A stretch of DNA of 64,000 bases from Alphaproteobacteria bacterium (GTDB lineage: Bacteria > Myxococcota_A > UBA796 > GCA-2862545): assembly GCA_020632875.1 (NCBI GenBank), contig JACKET010000002.1, positions 248,001 through 312,000 on the forward strand, read 5' to 3'. The notes beneath the pieces are model-generated. The model was not told the DNA's origin and ran no database searches. It saw nothing but the letters and a program-made list of their open reading frames with translations. The translations under genes and the position numbers were made by a program. Positions 24,956-31,791 of this stretch are shown here, piece by piece; position 1 is the first letter of the stretch, and each line of letters starts with the position of its first letter.

Positions 24956-25300
24956 ATGGGAAGTCCGAACGACGAAGCGCGCGAGCAGAACACCGTCCTG
25001 GCCACCTACCGGGTGAAGCCCGGCGCCGAGCCCGCGCTGGCGGGAATCCTGCGGGGCCACTGGGCGAAGCTCGACGCGCTCGGGATGGTCGAGGGCGAGC
25101 CGGCGCGCATCTACCGCAGCGAGGATGCCAACGGGAACGTGACGTTCGTCGAGATCTTCACGTGGAAGCCCGGCGCCGCGCGGCGCGCGCACCAGCACCC
25201 CGAGATCGCGATGGTGTGGGAGTCGATCTCGGCGCACGTCGCCCCGCACGGCGACCGCCCGGCGATGGAGTTCCCGCACTTCGCGGCGTGGGATGCGTAG
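24956..25300 (+). CDS. ABM-like dimeric alpha/beta-barrel protein
   Basis: A 114-residue protein with the ferredoxin-like pattern of antibiotic-biosynthesis-monooxygenase-type domains. It has a first strand (NTVLATYRVKPG), a helix (AEPALAGILRGHWAKLDAL), paired strands (ARIYRSEDANGNVTFVEIFTW) and a helix with HQHPEIAMVWESISAH. Such proteins act as small heme or quinone oxygenases or stress proteins; the exact reaction is unclear. Strong GAGGAGGG ribosome site. It overlaps the ArsR gene by 8 bp, and a perfect palindrome lies just upstream, so it is probably the regulated target of that repressor. Confidence 0.68.
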   Translation: MGSPNDEAREQNTVLATYRVKPGAEPALAGILRGHWAKLDALGMVEGEPARIYRSEDANGNVTFVEIFTWKPGAARRAHQHPEIAMVWESISAHVAPHGDRPAMEFPHFAAWDA

Positions 25301-25586
25301 AGACGGCACCCGCGAGCTCGACGACTTCGAGGCGGTCTTCGCCGCGCTGGCCCACGAGACCCGTCGGCACGTGCTCGTCGTGCTGAAGGCCCGCGGGGGC
25401 TCCATGTCGGCGGGCGACATCGCGGCGCGCTTCGATCACAGCTGGCCCACGGTGACCCGGCACCTCGGGGTCCTCAGGGATGCCGGGCTCGTGCGGGTCG
25501 AGCGCCGCGGCCGCGAGAGGGTCTACCACCTCGACGACGAGCGGCTCGTCGCGGTCACCGACGGGTGGCTGCGGTGGTTCCGGTGA
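25293..25586 (+). CDS. ArsR-family winged-helix repressor
   Basis: A 97-residue wHTH protein. It has a helix DDFEAVFAALAHETRRHVLVVL, a recognition helix AARFDHSWPTVTRHLGVLRDAG and a wing RVERRGRERVYHL. It has no Cys at all, so metal sensing through a CxC motif is excluded; it belongs to the metal-independent SdpR-like type. Its likely operator is the TTTAGC/GCTAAA palindrome before the preceding gene. It ends in a TGATCA shared with the P450 gene. Confidence 0.85.
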   Translation: MRRDGTRELDDFEAVFAALAHETRRHVLVVLKARGGSMSAGDIAARFDHSWPTVTRHLGVLRDAGLVRVERRGRERVYHLDDERLVAVTDGWLRWFR

Positions 25587-25589
25587 TCA
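25584..25589. other. TGATCA bidirectional stop
   Basis: Third instance in the window: stop of the ArsR gene (+) fused with the stop of the P450 gene (-). Confidence 0.9.
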
Positions 25590-26879
25590 GCGCGCGTGCA
25601 CGCGAACGGGGACCGCGCCCTTCGGCCTGAGCGTGATGCTCGGGATCGCGGGGGGCGGCACGGGGCCGAGCGCTTCGAACCGGAACCGCGGCGCGATGGA
25701 CTTCAGCGCGATGGCGCCCTCCATCATCGCGAAGTGGTTGCCGATGCACACGCGGGGGCCGCCGCCGAACGGGATGTACGCGAAGCGGGGGCGCTCGGGT
25801 GGATCGACCCACCGGTCGGGCCGGAAGGCGTCGGGCTCGGCGAACCACCGCGGGTCGCGGTGCAGCACGCACATCGGCACGAGCAGCTGGATGCCCGCGG
25901 GGATGGCGTGCCCGCCGAGGTCGACGGTCGCCTGGGTCTCGCGCCCGATCGCCCAGACCGGCGGCATCAGCCGGAGCGACTCCTGGAGGACGGGCGTGGC
26001 GCGCTCGGGGTCCGCTGCGAGCCTGCGGTCCTCGTCGGGGTGCGTGGCGAGCAGGAGGAACGTGTACGTGAGGGCGGTCGCGGTGGTCTCGTGGCCCGCG
26101 GCGAACATGGTGACGGCCTCGTCGCGGAGCTGGCGGTCGCTCATCCCGACGCCGTCGTCGTCGCGCGCGGCGAGGAGCTGGGAGAACAGGTCGTCGCCGA
26201 GGCCCTTTGCTCGCCGGGCCGCGATGATGCGCTCGATCAGGTCGTCGAGCAGCGCGATGGCCCGCGCGACGCGGCGGCGGCCGCGGCTCGGGAACCCTTC
26301 GGGCCACAGCCGGCGGTGGCCCTGGACCTCGGCGATGAACTCGTTCATGACGGTCTCGATCGCGGCTCCCGCCCCGCTCACGTCGACCGACACGTCGCCG
26401 AACAGCGTCTTCAGCACGATGGTCTGGGTGAGCTCCATCATCTCGTGGAACAGGTCGATGTCGGTGCCGGCGCGGATGCCGGCGATCCAGTCGTCGACGC
26501 AGGCCTGCATGGTCTCGGCGTAGCGGGCGATGTGGCGCGGGGTGAAGCTCGGCGCGGCGAGGCGTCGGTTGCGCTTCCACTCCTCGCCCTCGGCGGTGAC
26601 GAGCCCGTTGCCGAGGAGGGGCCGCGTGAGCTCGTAGATCGCGTCTTTGTGGAGGTTCCGCCACTCGCCGACGAGCACCGTCTCGAGCAGCTCGGGGTCG
26701 GACACCATCACCAGGCGGTGGTTCACGAGCCGGATCTGGACGAGGTCGCCGTGCCGGGCGTGCATCCGGCGCAGGAAGGCGAGCGGGTCGCGTGCGAAGG
26801 GCACGAGCGAGCCCAGCACCGGCAGCTCGCGGGGTGCAGGGATCGCCGGCAGGGGCGGAGGGGCGCGGAGTGAGGCCAT
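25587..26879 (-). CDS. Cytochrome P450
   Basis: A 430-residue P450. The I-helix oxygen-activation motif FAAGHETTATAL, the K-helix ExxR pair in QESLRLMPPVW, the PERF-like segment FRPDRWVDPPERPRFAYIPF and the heme-binding FGGGPRVCIGNHFA with the thiolate Cys are all present. The overall style (CYP102/CYP4-like class II sequence, PRELPVLGSLVPFARDPLAFL at the N-terminus) suggests fatty-acid or terpene hydroxylation. No reductase or ferredoxin gene is adjacent, and no membrane anchor is evident. A flavin monooxygenase lies 5 kb away but in a separate unit. Confidence 0.92.
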   Translation of the reverse strand: MASLRAPPPLPAIPAPRELPVLGSLVPFARDPLAFLRRMHARHGDLVQIRLVNHRLVMVSDPELLETVLVGEWRNLHKDAIYELTRPLLGNGLVTAEGEEWKRNRRLAAPSFTPRHIARYAETMQACVDDWIAGIRAGTDIDLFHEMMELTQTIVLKTLFGDVSVDVSGAGAAIETVMNEFIAEVQGHRRLWPEGFPSRGRRRVARAIALLDDLIERIIAARRAKGLGDDLFSQLLAARDDDGVGMSDRQLRDEAVTMFAAGHETTATALTYTFLLLATHPDEDRRLAADPERATPVLQESLRLMPPVWAIGRETQATVDLGGHAIPAGIQLLVPMCVLHRDPRWFAEPDAFRPDRWVDPPERPRFAYIPFGGGPRVCIGNHFAMMEGAIALKSIAPRFRFEALGPVPPPAIPSITLRPKGAVPVRVHAR

Positions 26880-27001
26880 GGATCGCCGCTATCACGTGCG
26901 TGTGCAGCGCGTGAGCGCCGCAACGAGCCCGTCTCCATCGGGAATCGGCGGGGGTCGCCGATCGGCGGGGCCGAAAAACCTCCGCTCCGGGCGCGAATCG
27001 G

Positions 27002-27031
27002 TTGTCGACCGCGGAGGTCGTTTGGTAACCT
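27002..27031 (+). promoter_or_regulatory. Promoter candidate TTGTCG-N18-TAACCT
   Basis: -35-like TTGTCG (27002-27007) and -10-like TAACCT (27026-27031) with 18-bp spacing precede the Gly/Lys-rich protein operon. Transcription would begin near 27038. Confidence 0.45.
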
Positions 27032-27056
27032 CTCAGGAGCTTCCCTCCTCAGAGGT
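27028..27056 (+). promoter_or_regulatory. Inverted repeat overlapping -10 and Shine-Dalgarno of the Gly/Lys-rich protein gene
   Basis: ACCTCT-C-AGGAG (27028-27039), loop CTTCC, CTCCT-C-AGAGGT (27045-27056). The 3' arm contains the likely ribosome site AGAGG, 5-6 nt before the ATG at 27062. If transcribed in full it would hide the ribosome site. If transcription starts near 27038, it would instead act as a DNA operator over the promoter. Confidence 0.55.
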
Positions 27057-27061
27057 GCTGT

Positions 27062-28552
27062 ATGTCTGGTTTTTCGCAGTCTCGGCCGCGCGCCCTCGCT
27101 CAGACGCAGGGTTCTGGCAAGCGCGTCGGTGTCCCCTCCGCTCTCACCCAGGCCAACCAGCCGGCGCAGAAGAAAGCCGGCGGCGGTGGCTCCTGGCTCG
27201 GCACGGCGCTCGACAAGGGCGACAAGCTCACGAGCGCCTTCGACAAGGGCCTGAGCTTCCTCTACGGCGACCGCTTCAAGGCGCCCGGCCGGCTCGATGG
27301 TCTCGGCAAGATGGCCAAGCCGCTCGGCGGGGCCTTCGGCATGGTCAACGGCGTGCGCGACCTGTTCGACAGCTCGAAGTCGGGCACCGAGAAGACGAAG
27401 AGCGCTCTCGGCATCTACAGCGGCGCGAAAGACATCCTCGGCACGAAGACGGGCCAGGCGGCTCTCGGGAAGGCCAAAGACATCGGGTCGAGCATCGCGA
27501 ACTCGAAGCTCGGCCAGAAGGTCGGCCAGGGCGCGGGCGGTCTGTGGAATTCCATCAAGAGCGGCGCCAGCGGCCTCGGCAGCAAGATCATGGGCAGCAA
27601 GCTCGCCCAGGGCATCGCCGGCTCGAAGCTCGGCAAGGGTGCCGCGAACCTCGCGGGCAAGGCGGGCGGCCTGCTCGACCGCTCCGCGGGCTGGGGCGCG
27701 TCCAAGCTCAACAAGGTGGCCGACTTCGGCGGCGGGCTGCTGTCCAAGGTCAAGGGCTCGAAGGCCATCGGCGCGCTCGACGGCGTGATGGGCAAGGTGG
27801 GCAAGCGCTTCGGCGGTGAAGCCCTCGAGCAGGGCGCCAAGGCGCTCGCCAAGACGGGCGGCAAAGAGGTCCTCGAGGCAGGCGGCAAGGCCGCGGCCAA
27901 GGGCGGCATGAAGGCCCTCGGCAAGGCGGGCTCGCGCTTCGTGCCCGGCATGAACGTCGCCATCGCGGCGCTCGATGCGAAGCACGCGTGGGATACCATC
28001 CGCGACCCGAACGCCCCGATGCACAAGAAGCTCACGTCGGGCATCACGGCGCTCGGCTCGGGCCTCGCGGCCACGAACATCCCCGTCCTCAGCCAGATCG
28101 GCGCGGGCGTCTCCACCGTCAGCAGCCTGGTCGAGGCCGTGGGCCCCGAGAACATCGGCAAGGCGGCGCAGTGGGCCGGCGGCAAGATCAAGGATGGCGC
28201 GCAGTGGGCCGGCGGCAAGATCAAGGATGGCGCGCAGTGGGCCGGCGGCAAGATCAAGGATGGTGCCGGCTGGGTCGGCAACAAGGCCAAGGATCTCGGC
28301 AAGGCTGCGTGGGGTGGCGCGAAGAAGCTCGGCGGTGCGGCCCTCAACAAGGGCAAAGAGCTCGTCGGCGGCGCGAAGAACCTCGCGAAGGGCGCGTGGA
28401 ACGGCGTGAAGAGCGCCGGCGGCGCCATCAAGAGCGGTGCCAAGAGCCTGTGGAACGGCGGCAAGAGCCTCGCCAGCGGGGCCGCGAAGAAGGTCGGCAA
28501 CGTCGCGGGCAAGGTCGGTAGCGGGATCAAGAAGGTCTTCTCCGGCTGGTAG
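27062..28552 (+). CDS. Gly/Ala/Lys-rich amphipathic repeat protein, possible translocated or membrane-active protein
   Basis: A 496-residue protein, no family recognised and no signal peptide. Most of it is a run of short amphipathic segments built from Gly, Ala, Lys and Ser with periodic Leu/Ile/Trp, such as SKLGQKVGQGAGGLWNSIKS and GSKLAQGIAGSKLGKGAANL. A less basic, hydrophobic central part lies at ~285-375 (FVPGMNVAIAALDAKHAWDTI, LTSGITALGSGLAATNIPVL, SQIGAGVSTVSSLVEAVG) and could insert in a membrane. Three near-identical 11-residue repeats (AQWAGGKIKDG) follow. The composition resembles pore-forming or injected proteins rather than enzymes. It is followed 20 nt later by a trigger-factor-like chaperone gene, suggesting an aggregation-prone client kept soluble by that partner. 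A structural or DNA-compacting role is an alternative. Confidence 0.6.
   Translation: MSGFSQSRPRALAQTQGSGKRVGVPSALTQANQPAQKKAGGGGSWLGTALDKGDKLTSAFDKGLSFLYGDRFKAPGRLDGLGKMAKPLGGAFGMVNGVRDLFDSSKSGTEKTKSALGIYSGAKDILGTKTGQAALGKAKDIGSSIANSKLGQKVGQGAGGLWNSIKSGASGLGSKIMGSKLAQGIAGSKLGKGAANLAGKAGGLLDRSAGWGASKLNKVADFGGGLLSKVKGSKAIGALDGVMGKVGKRFGGEALEQGAKALAKTGGKEVLEAGGKAAAKGGMKALGKAGSRFVPGMNVAIAALDAKHAWDTIRDPNAPMHKKLTSGITALGSGLAATNIPVLSQIGAGVSTVSSLVEAVGPENIGKAAQWAGGKIKDGAQWAGGKIKDGAQWAGGKIKDGAGWVGNKAKDLGKAAWGGAKKLGGAALNKGKELVGGAKNLAKGAWNGVKSAGGAIKSGAKSLWNGGKSLASGAAKKVGNVAGKVGSGIKKVFSGW
28166..28264 (+). repeat. Three tandem 33-bp repeats
   Basis: Units 28166-28198, 28199-28231 and 28232-28264 encode AQWAGGKIKDG and are identical except for the last base. 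The near-perfect DNA identity indicates recent expansion within the amphipathic protein. Confidence 0.92.
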
Positions 28553-28572
28553 CAGCAGCACAGGGAGTCCAG

Positions 28573-29631
28573 TTGCTCAGACATTCACTCCAGCGGGAGC
28601 TGCCGCTGGAGATTCCGGCCCTCGAGATGGTGTTCGCCGAACCCCCGTCGCTCGACGGCCTCGTCGTCGAGGTCGAGCCGGCGCGGGAGATCGACGAGCC
28701 CACCATGCTCGAGTCCTGGGAGCTGTTCGTCTACGAGAACAGCCCGCGCGAGGCGAAGGGCGTCGTGGCCGAGGGTCACGAGGTCTCGCTGATGTGCGTG
28801 GCGTTCGAAGAGGGCCGGGTGGTGCCGTTCACGGCGCGCTCGGGGCTGATGATGCGCGCCGGTGACGACGCGACGCTGCCCGACCTCGCGAAGTCCCTCG
28901 TCGGGAAGCGCGTGGGCGAGCGGTACGTCACGAAGGTCGTCGTGCCCGACGACTTCGAGCAGGATCTGCTGCAGGGCAAGACGCTCGATTTCATCGTGCA
29001 GATCGAGTCCACCACCGAGGTGCAGGAGATCTCGCCCGGTGACCCCGCGTGCATCGAGAAGATGGGGCTCGGCGAAGACGTGTCGCTCGAGTTCCTGCTC
29101 CAGAAGATCGGCGAGGGCTGGATGGAGGCCCAGCTCGACCAGCTGCTCGACGAGGCCGAAGAGCGCGCGCTCGACCAGCTGATCGAGCAGACGCACTTCG
29201 AGCACATCCCGCAGGAGGCCGCCGAGACCGAGCTGTTCCTCCGCTGGAAGCACAGCGAGGGCGACGTGCTGCTCAAGCTCGACGCGAGCGAGGCCGAGCT
29301 GGCGTGGTCCTGGGCGCACTGGGCGTCGAACGAAGAGCTCTACGGGGCCTGTGCGCGCAACGTGGCGCTGGCACTGCTGTACCGGGCGATCGCCGAAGAG
29401 AACGGGATGGAGGCGAGCGTCGAAGACGGGCTCGCGGTGCTCTCGATCGTGGCGCCCGAGATCGAGGCCACGGCCGAAGACGTGAAGGCCGAGCTCGAGA
29501 AGAACCCCGAGATCGCGCGGCGTGCGCTCGATCTCGGGTTCCAGAAGCGGATGCGCGACTTCGTGCTGTCGCACGCCGAGGTGCGCGATCCGAACGCGCA
29601 GTACTACGCCGACAAGGAAGCCGACGCGTAG
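28573..29631 (+). CDS. Trigger-factor-like chaperone / FKBP-type PPIase
   Basis: A 352-residue protein that starts at TTG after AGGGAG. The middle part (HEVSLMCVAFEEGRVVPFTA, TLPDLAKSLVGKRVGERYV, then LDFIVQIESTTEVQ) matches the FKBP-like peptidyl-prolyl isomerase domain of trigger factor. The helical remainder (EFLLQKIGEGWMEAQLDQLL, FEHIPQEAAETEL, KAELEKNPEIARRALDLGFQ) matches its C-terminal chaperone arms. The N-terminus (LRHSLQRELPLEIP) is short and lacks the GFRxGK ribosome-docking loop of true trigger factor. It is therefore probably a dedicated, ribosome-independent chaperone. Strong coupling to the amphipathic protein gene suggests that protein is its client. Confidence 0.7.
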   Translation: MLRHSLQRELPLEIPALEMVFAEPPSLDGLVVEVEPAREIDEPTMLESWELFVYENSPREAKGVVAEGHEVSLMCVAFEEGRVVPFTARSGLMMRAGDDATLPDLAKSLVGKRVGERYVTKVVVPDDFEQDLLQGKTLDFIVQIESTTEVQEISPGDPACIEKMGLGEDVSLEFLLQKIGEGWMEAQLDQLLDEAEERALDQLIEQTHFEHIPQEAAETELFLRWKHSEGDVLLKLDASEAELAWSWAHWASNEELYGACARNVALALLYRAIAEENGMEASVEDGLAVLSIVAPEIEATAEDVKAELEKNPEIARRALDLGFQKRMRDFVLSHAEVRDPNAQYYADKEADA

Positions 29632-29638
29632 GAGCTCC

Positions 29639-31123
29639 TCAGGGCCTCGTGCTCTCCACCCACGCGTGCGTCGGGCCCAGCGCCGCGGCGCCCGAGGGCC
29701 ACTCCATGAACCCGAACAGCGCCGAGCTCACGCGGTTCTGCCACACCGTGGCGGAGGTGCCGTCGCGGTAGGCGAACGGCACGGTCCAGCGGAGGCGGTG
29801 GCGCGCCGGCACCGGGTCGTCCAGGCGCTCGACGAGGTCGGAGCGCGCGACCGACGCGTCGCGCATGAGCTGGAACGCCGTGAGCGCGAACCCGCAGATC
29901 CGCCCGCGCTGCGCGTGCAGGAACCGCACCGTCTCGGCGAACTCCTCGGAGGTCTCGCCGGGAAGCCCGCCGATCACCAGCATCCGCGCCCGGATCCCGG
30001 CCTCTGCGCACGCCGCGAGGTTCGCCTCGACCACGTCGGGCGGCACGCCCTTGTCGACGAGCTCGCGCACGCGGGGCACCGCGGACTCGAGCCCGAACCA
30101 GATCTCCGACAGGCCCGCCGCGCGGGCCGCACGCAGTCGCTCGACCGTCCAGCCGGCGTCGAACCGGGCGCGGTGCAGCCAGTGCCAGCCGCGCCCCGCG
30201 AGGGCCGCGACGAGCCTGTCGGACTGCGCGGGCGAGACGAGGTCGTCGCGGAACCGGAACCGACGCGTGCCGAGCGCGGCCTCGGCGCGCTCCATGCCGG
30301 TCACGAGCGATTCGAGGGGCTGGAGGCGGTAGCGGTGGTGGGCCGGGATCGCGCAGAACGTGCAGCGGTCCCAGCTGCAGCCGACCGACCAGCGCACGTC
30401 CACCACGGGCTCGAACGTGCCGTAGAGCGTGGAGAGGCCGTCGAACACGGGGGCATAGAGGCGGGACGGCACGGCGTCGACGGCCCCCGAGCGGCTCAGG
30501 AGGCCCGCCGTCGGGCGCTCCCCGCGGGCGAGGGCCGCCAGCGTGGGCACGGGGTCGCCGAGCAGCACGGCGTCGACCACGTCGAACAGCGCGTGGTCTG
30601 GGGTCAGGGCCAGGCTGCGGGGCTCCAGCACGTCCTCGAGGCCCCCGTACACCACGATCCGCCCGGCGTAGCCGGCCTCCCGCAGCTCCTGGACCAGGCC
30701 GAGCAGGGGCACGAGCTGCCCCGGGTGCACCCAGGCCAGGGCCACCACGGTCGCACCGAGCAGCGGGGCGAGGTCGGACGCCCCCGCGTAGGGGTTGCGC
30801 GCGACGAGCTCGAGCGCGACGCGGAGATCGCCCGTGTCCTCGCGCCAGGTGGGCTCGCCGGGCCACGCCCACCGCACGTGGTGGGCGGCGCTCACCTCGG
30901 TCTCGCGCTCCGAGATCGCCGCGACGTGCGCATCGACGTCGGCCCAGCCGTCCTCCGTCGACAGAGCCCGATACGGCGCGCCGAGGAGGTGCTCGGCGCC
31001 CGCCGCGTTGAGGTCGTGCAACGTCACGTCGACGCCGGCTTCCCGGAGCCCGCCCGCGGTGACGGTCAGATCGACCGGAACGGTGGGGTAGTACCACCCC
31101 GGCGGGAAGACGAGCGCGACCAC
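29639..31123 (-). CDS. B12-binding-type radical SAM protein
   Basis: A 494-residue protein. The N-terminal half has a cobalamin-binding-like Rossmann part (VALVFPPGWYYPTVPVDLTV, VVALAWVHPGQLVPLLGLVQ, RIVVYGGLEDV). The radical SAM core begins SVGCSWDRCTFCAIP, a CX4CX2C cluster motif rather than the commoner CX3CX2C. It continues FRFRDDLVS, EIWFGLESAVPRVRELVDKG and MLVIGGLPGETSEEF. A GTG start lies 1 nt after the DUF697 gene stop. The substrate is unknown; such enzymes methylate or rearrange peptides, lipids or small molecules. No RiPP precursor is adjacent. Confidence 0.75.
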   Translation of the reverse strand: MVALVFPPGWYYPTVPVDLTVTAGGLREAGVDVTLHDLNAAGAEHLLGAPYRALSTEDGWADVDAHVAAISERETEVSAAHHVRWAWPGEPTWREDTGDLRVALELVARNPYAGASDLAPLLGATVVALAWVHPGQLVPLLGLVQELREAGYAGRIVVYGGLEDVLEPRSLALTPDHALFDVVDAVLLGDPVPTLAALARGERPTAGLLSRSGAVDAVPSRLYAPVFDGLSTLYGTFEPVVDVRWSVGCSWDRCTFCAIPAHHRYRLQPLESLVTGMERAEAALGTRRFRFRDDLVSPAQSDRLVAALAGRGWHWLHRARFDAGWTVERLRAARAAGLSEIWFGLESAVPRVRELVDKGVPPDVVEANLAACAEAGIRARMLVIGGLPGETSEEFAETVRFLHAQRGRICGFALTAFQLMRDASVARSDLVERLDDPVPARHRLRWTVPFAYRDGTSATVWQNRVSSALFGFMEWPSGAAALGPTHAWVESTRP

Positions 31124-31124
31124 G

Positions 31125-31769
31125 TCAGATGCTTTCGAGGATGCGCTTCTTGAGGGCGTCGAACTCGTCTTGCTCGATGAGGCCCTGCTCGAGGAGCTCC
31201 TTCGCGCGCTTCAGGCGGGCGACGGGGTCTTCGTCTTCGGGCTCGGGAGGCGGCCCGCCGGACTTCTGCCCGTCGGCGACGGCCGCTTCGGCCTGGGCCA
31301 TCGCGTCGGAGTCCTTCATCTTCTCGGGGCGGAAGTCCTGCTTCGCCTTCTTCAGGGTCTGGTTGTAGAGGTTGCGCATCTCGTCGGCCGACAGCGAGCC
31401 CTCGTTCGCGAACCAGGCCGACGCCACCGAGCCGATCGCGAGGGTCGACGCGAACATGAACGGCGCGGCGATGAGCCCGCCGAGGCCGGGGAGCACGAAC
31501 TTCGCGGCGGTCGTGGCGAGGCGCGAGCCGACCAGCGACGCACCGACCGTCGTGCCGATCTGCAGGATGAGGTCGGTCGCGGACTCGCGCGTGAGATCGT
31601 GGCCGTAGTAGTTCGCGATGCCCACGACCATCCCGACGTGCAGGGGCATGACGCCGATGATCTCGGACCCCGGGATCGGCAGGATGGTGAGGGCCGCCGT
31701 GGCGTAGCCGCACCGCTCGACCAGCCGGTTCACGTCGGGGTTGTTGCTGACCTGGAACAGGGTACTCAA
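31125..31769 (-). CDS. DUF697-like membrane protein with SHOCT domain
   Basis: A 214-residue protein. Residues ~15-125 are hydrophobic and match the DUF697 pattern: ATAALTILPIPGSEIIGVMP, YYGHDLTRESATDLILQIGT, GLGGLIAAPFMFASTLAIGS. An acidic/Pro linker precedes a C-terminal SHOCT domain (LKRAKELLEQGLIEQDEFDA). SHOCT domains are assembly modules. The TTG start follows GGAGGTGG; an upstream GTG at 31790 would place that ribosome site inside the gene. It sits between the flavin monooxygenase and radical SAM genes in one minus-strand operon. Confidence 0.7.
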   Translation of the reverse strand: MSTLFQVSNNPDVNRLVERCGYATAALTILPIPGSEIIGVMPLHVGMVVGIANYYGHDLTRESATDLILQIGTTVGASLVGSRLATTAAKFVLPGLGGLIAAPFMFASTLAIGSVASAWFANEGSLSADEMRNLYNQTLKKAKQDFRPEKMKDSDAMAQAEAAVADGQKSGGPPPEPEDEDPVARLKRAKELLEQGLIEQDEFDALKKRILESI

Positions 31770-31791
31770 GACGCCACCTCCGGTGTGCACA

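Noticed and set aside
29639..31123. RiPP-maturase call for the radical SAM protein
   Set aside because: The cluster motif and surroundings do not match the CX6-7CX2C RiPP maturation group, and no precursor peptide is adjacent; the leader-like peptide is 21 kb away.
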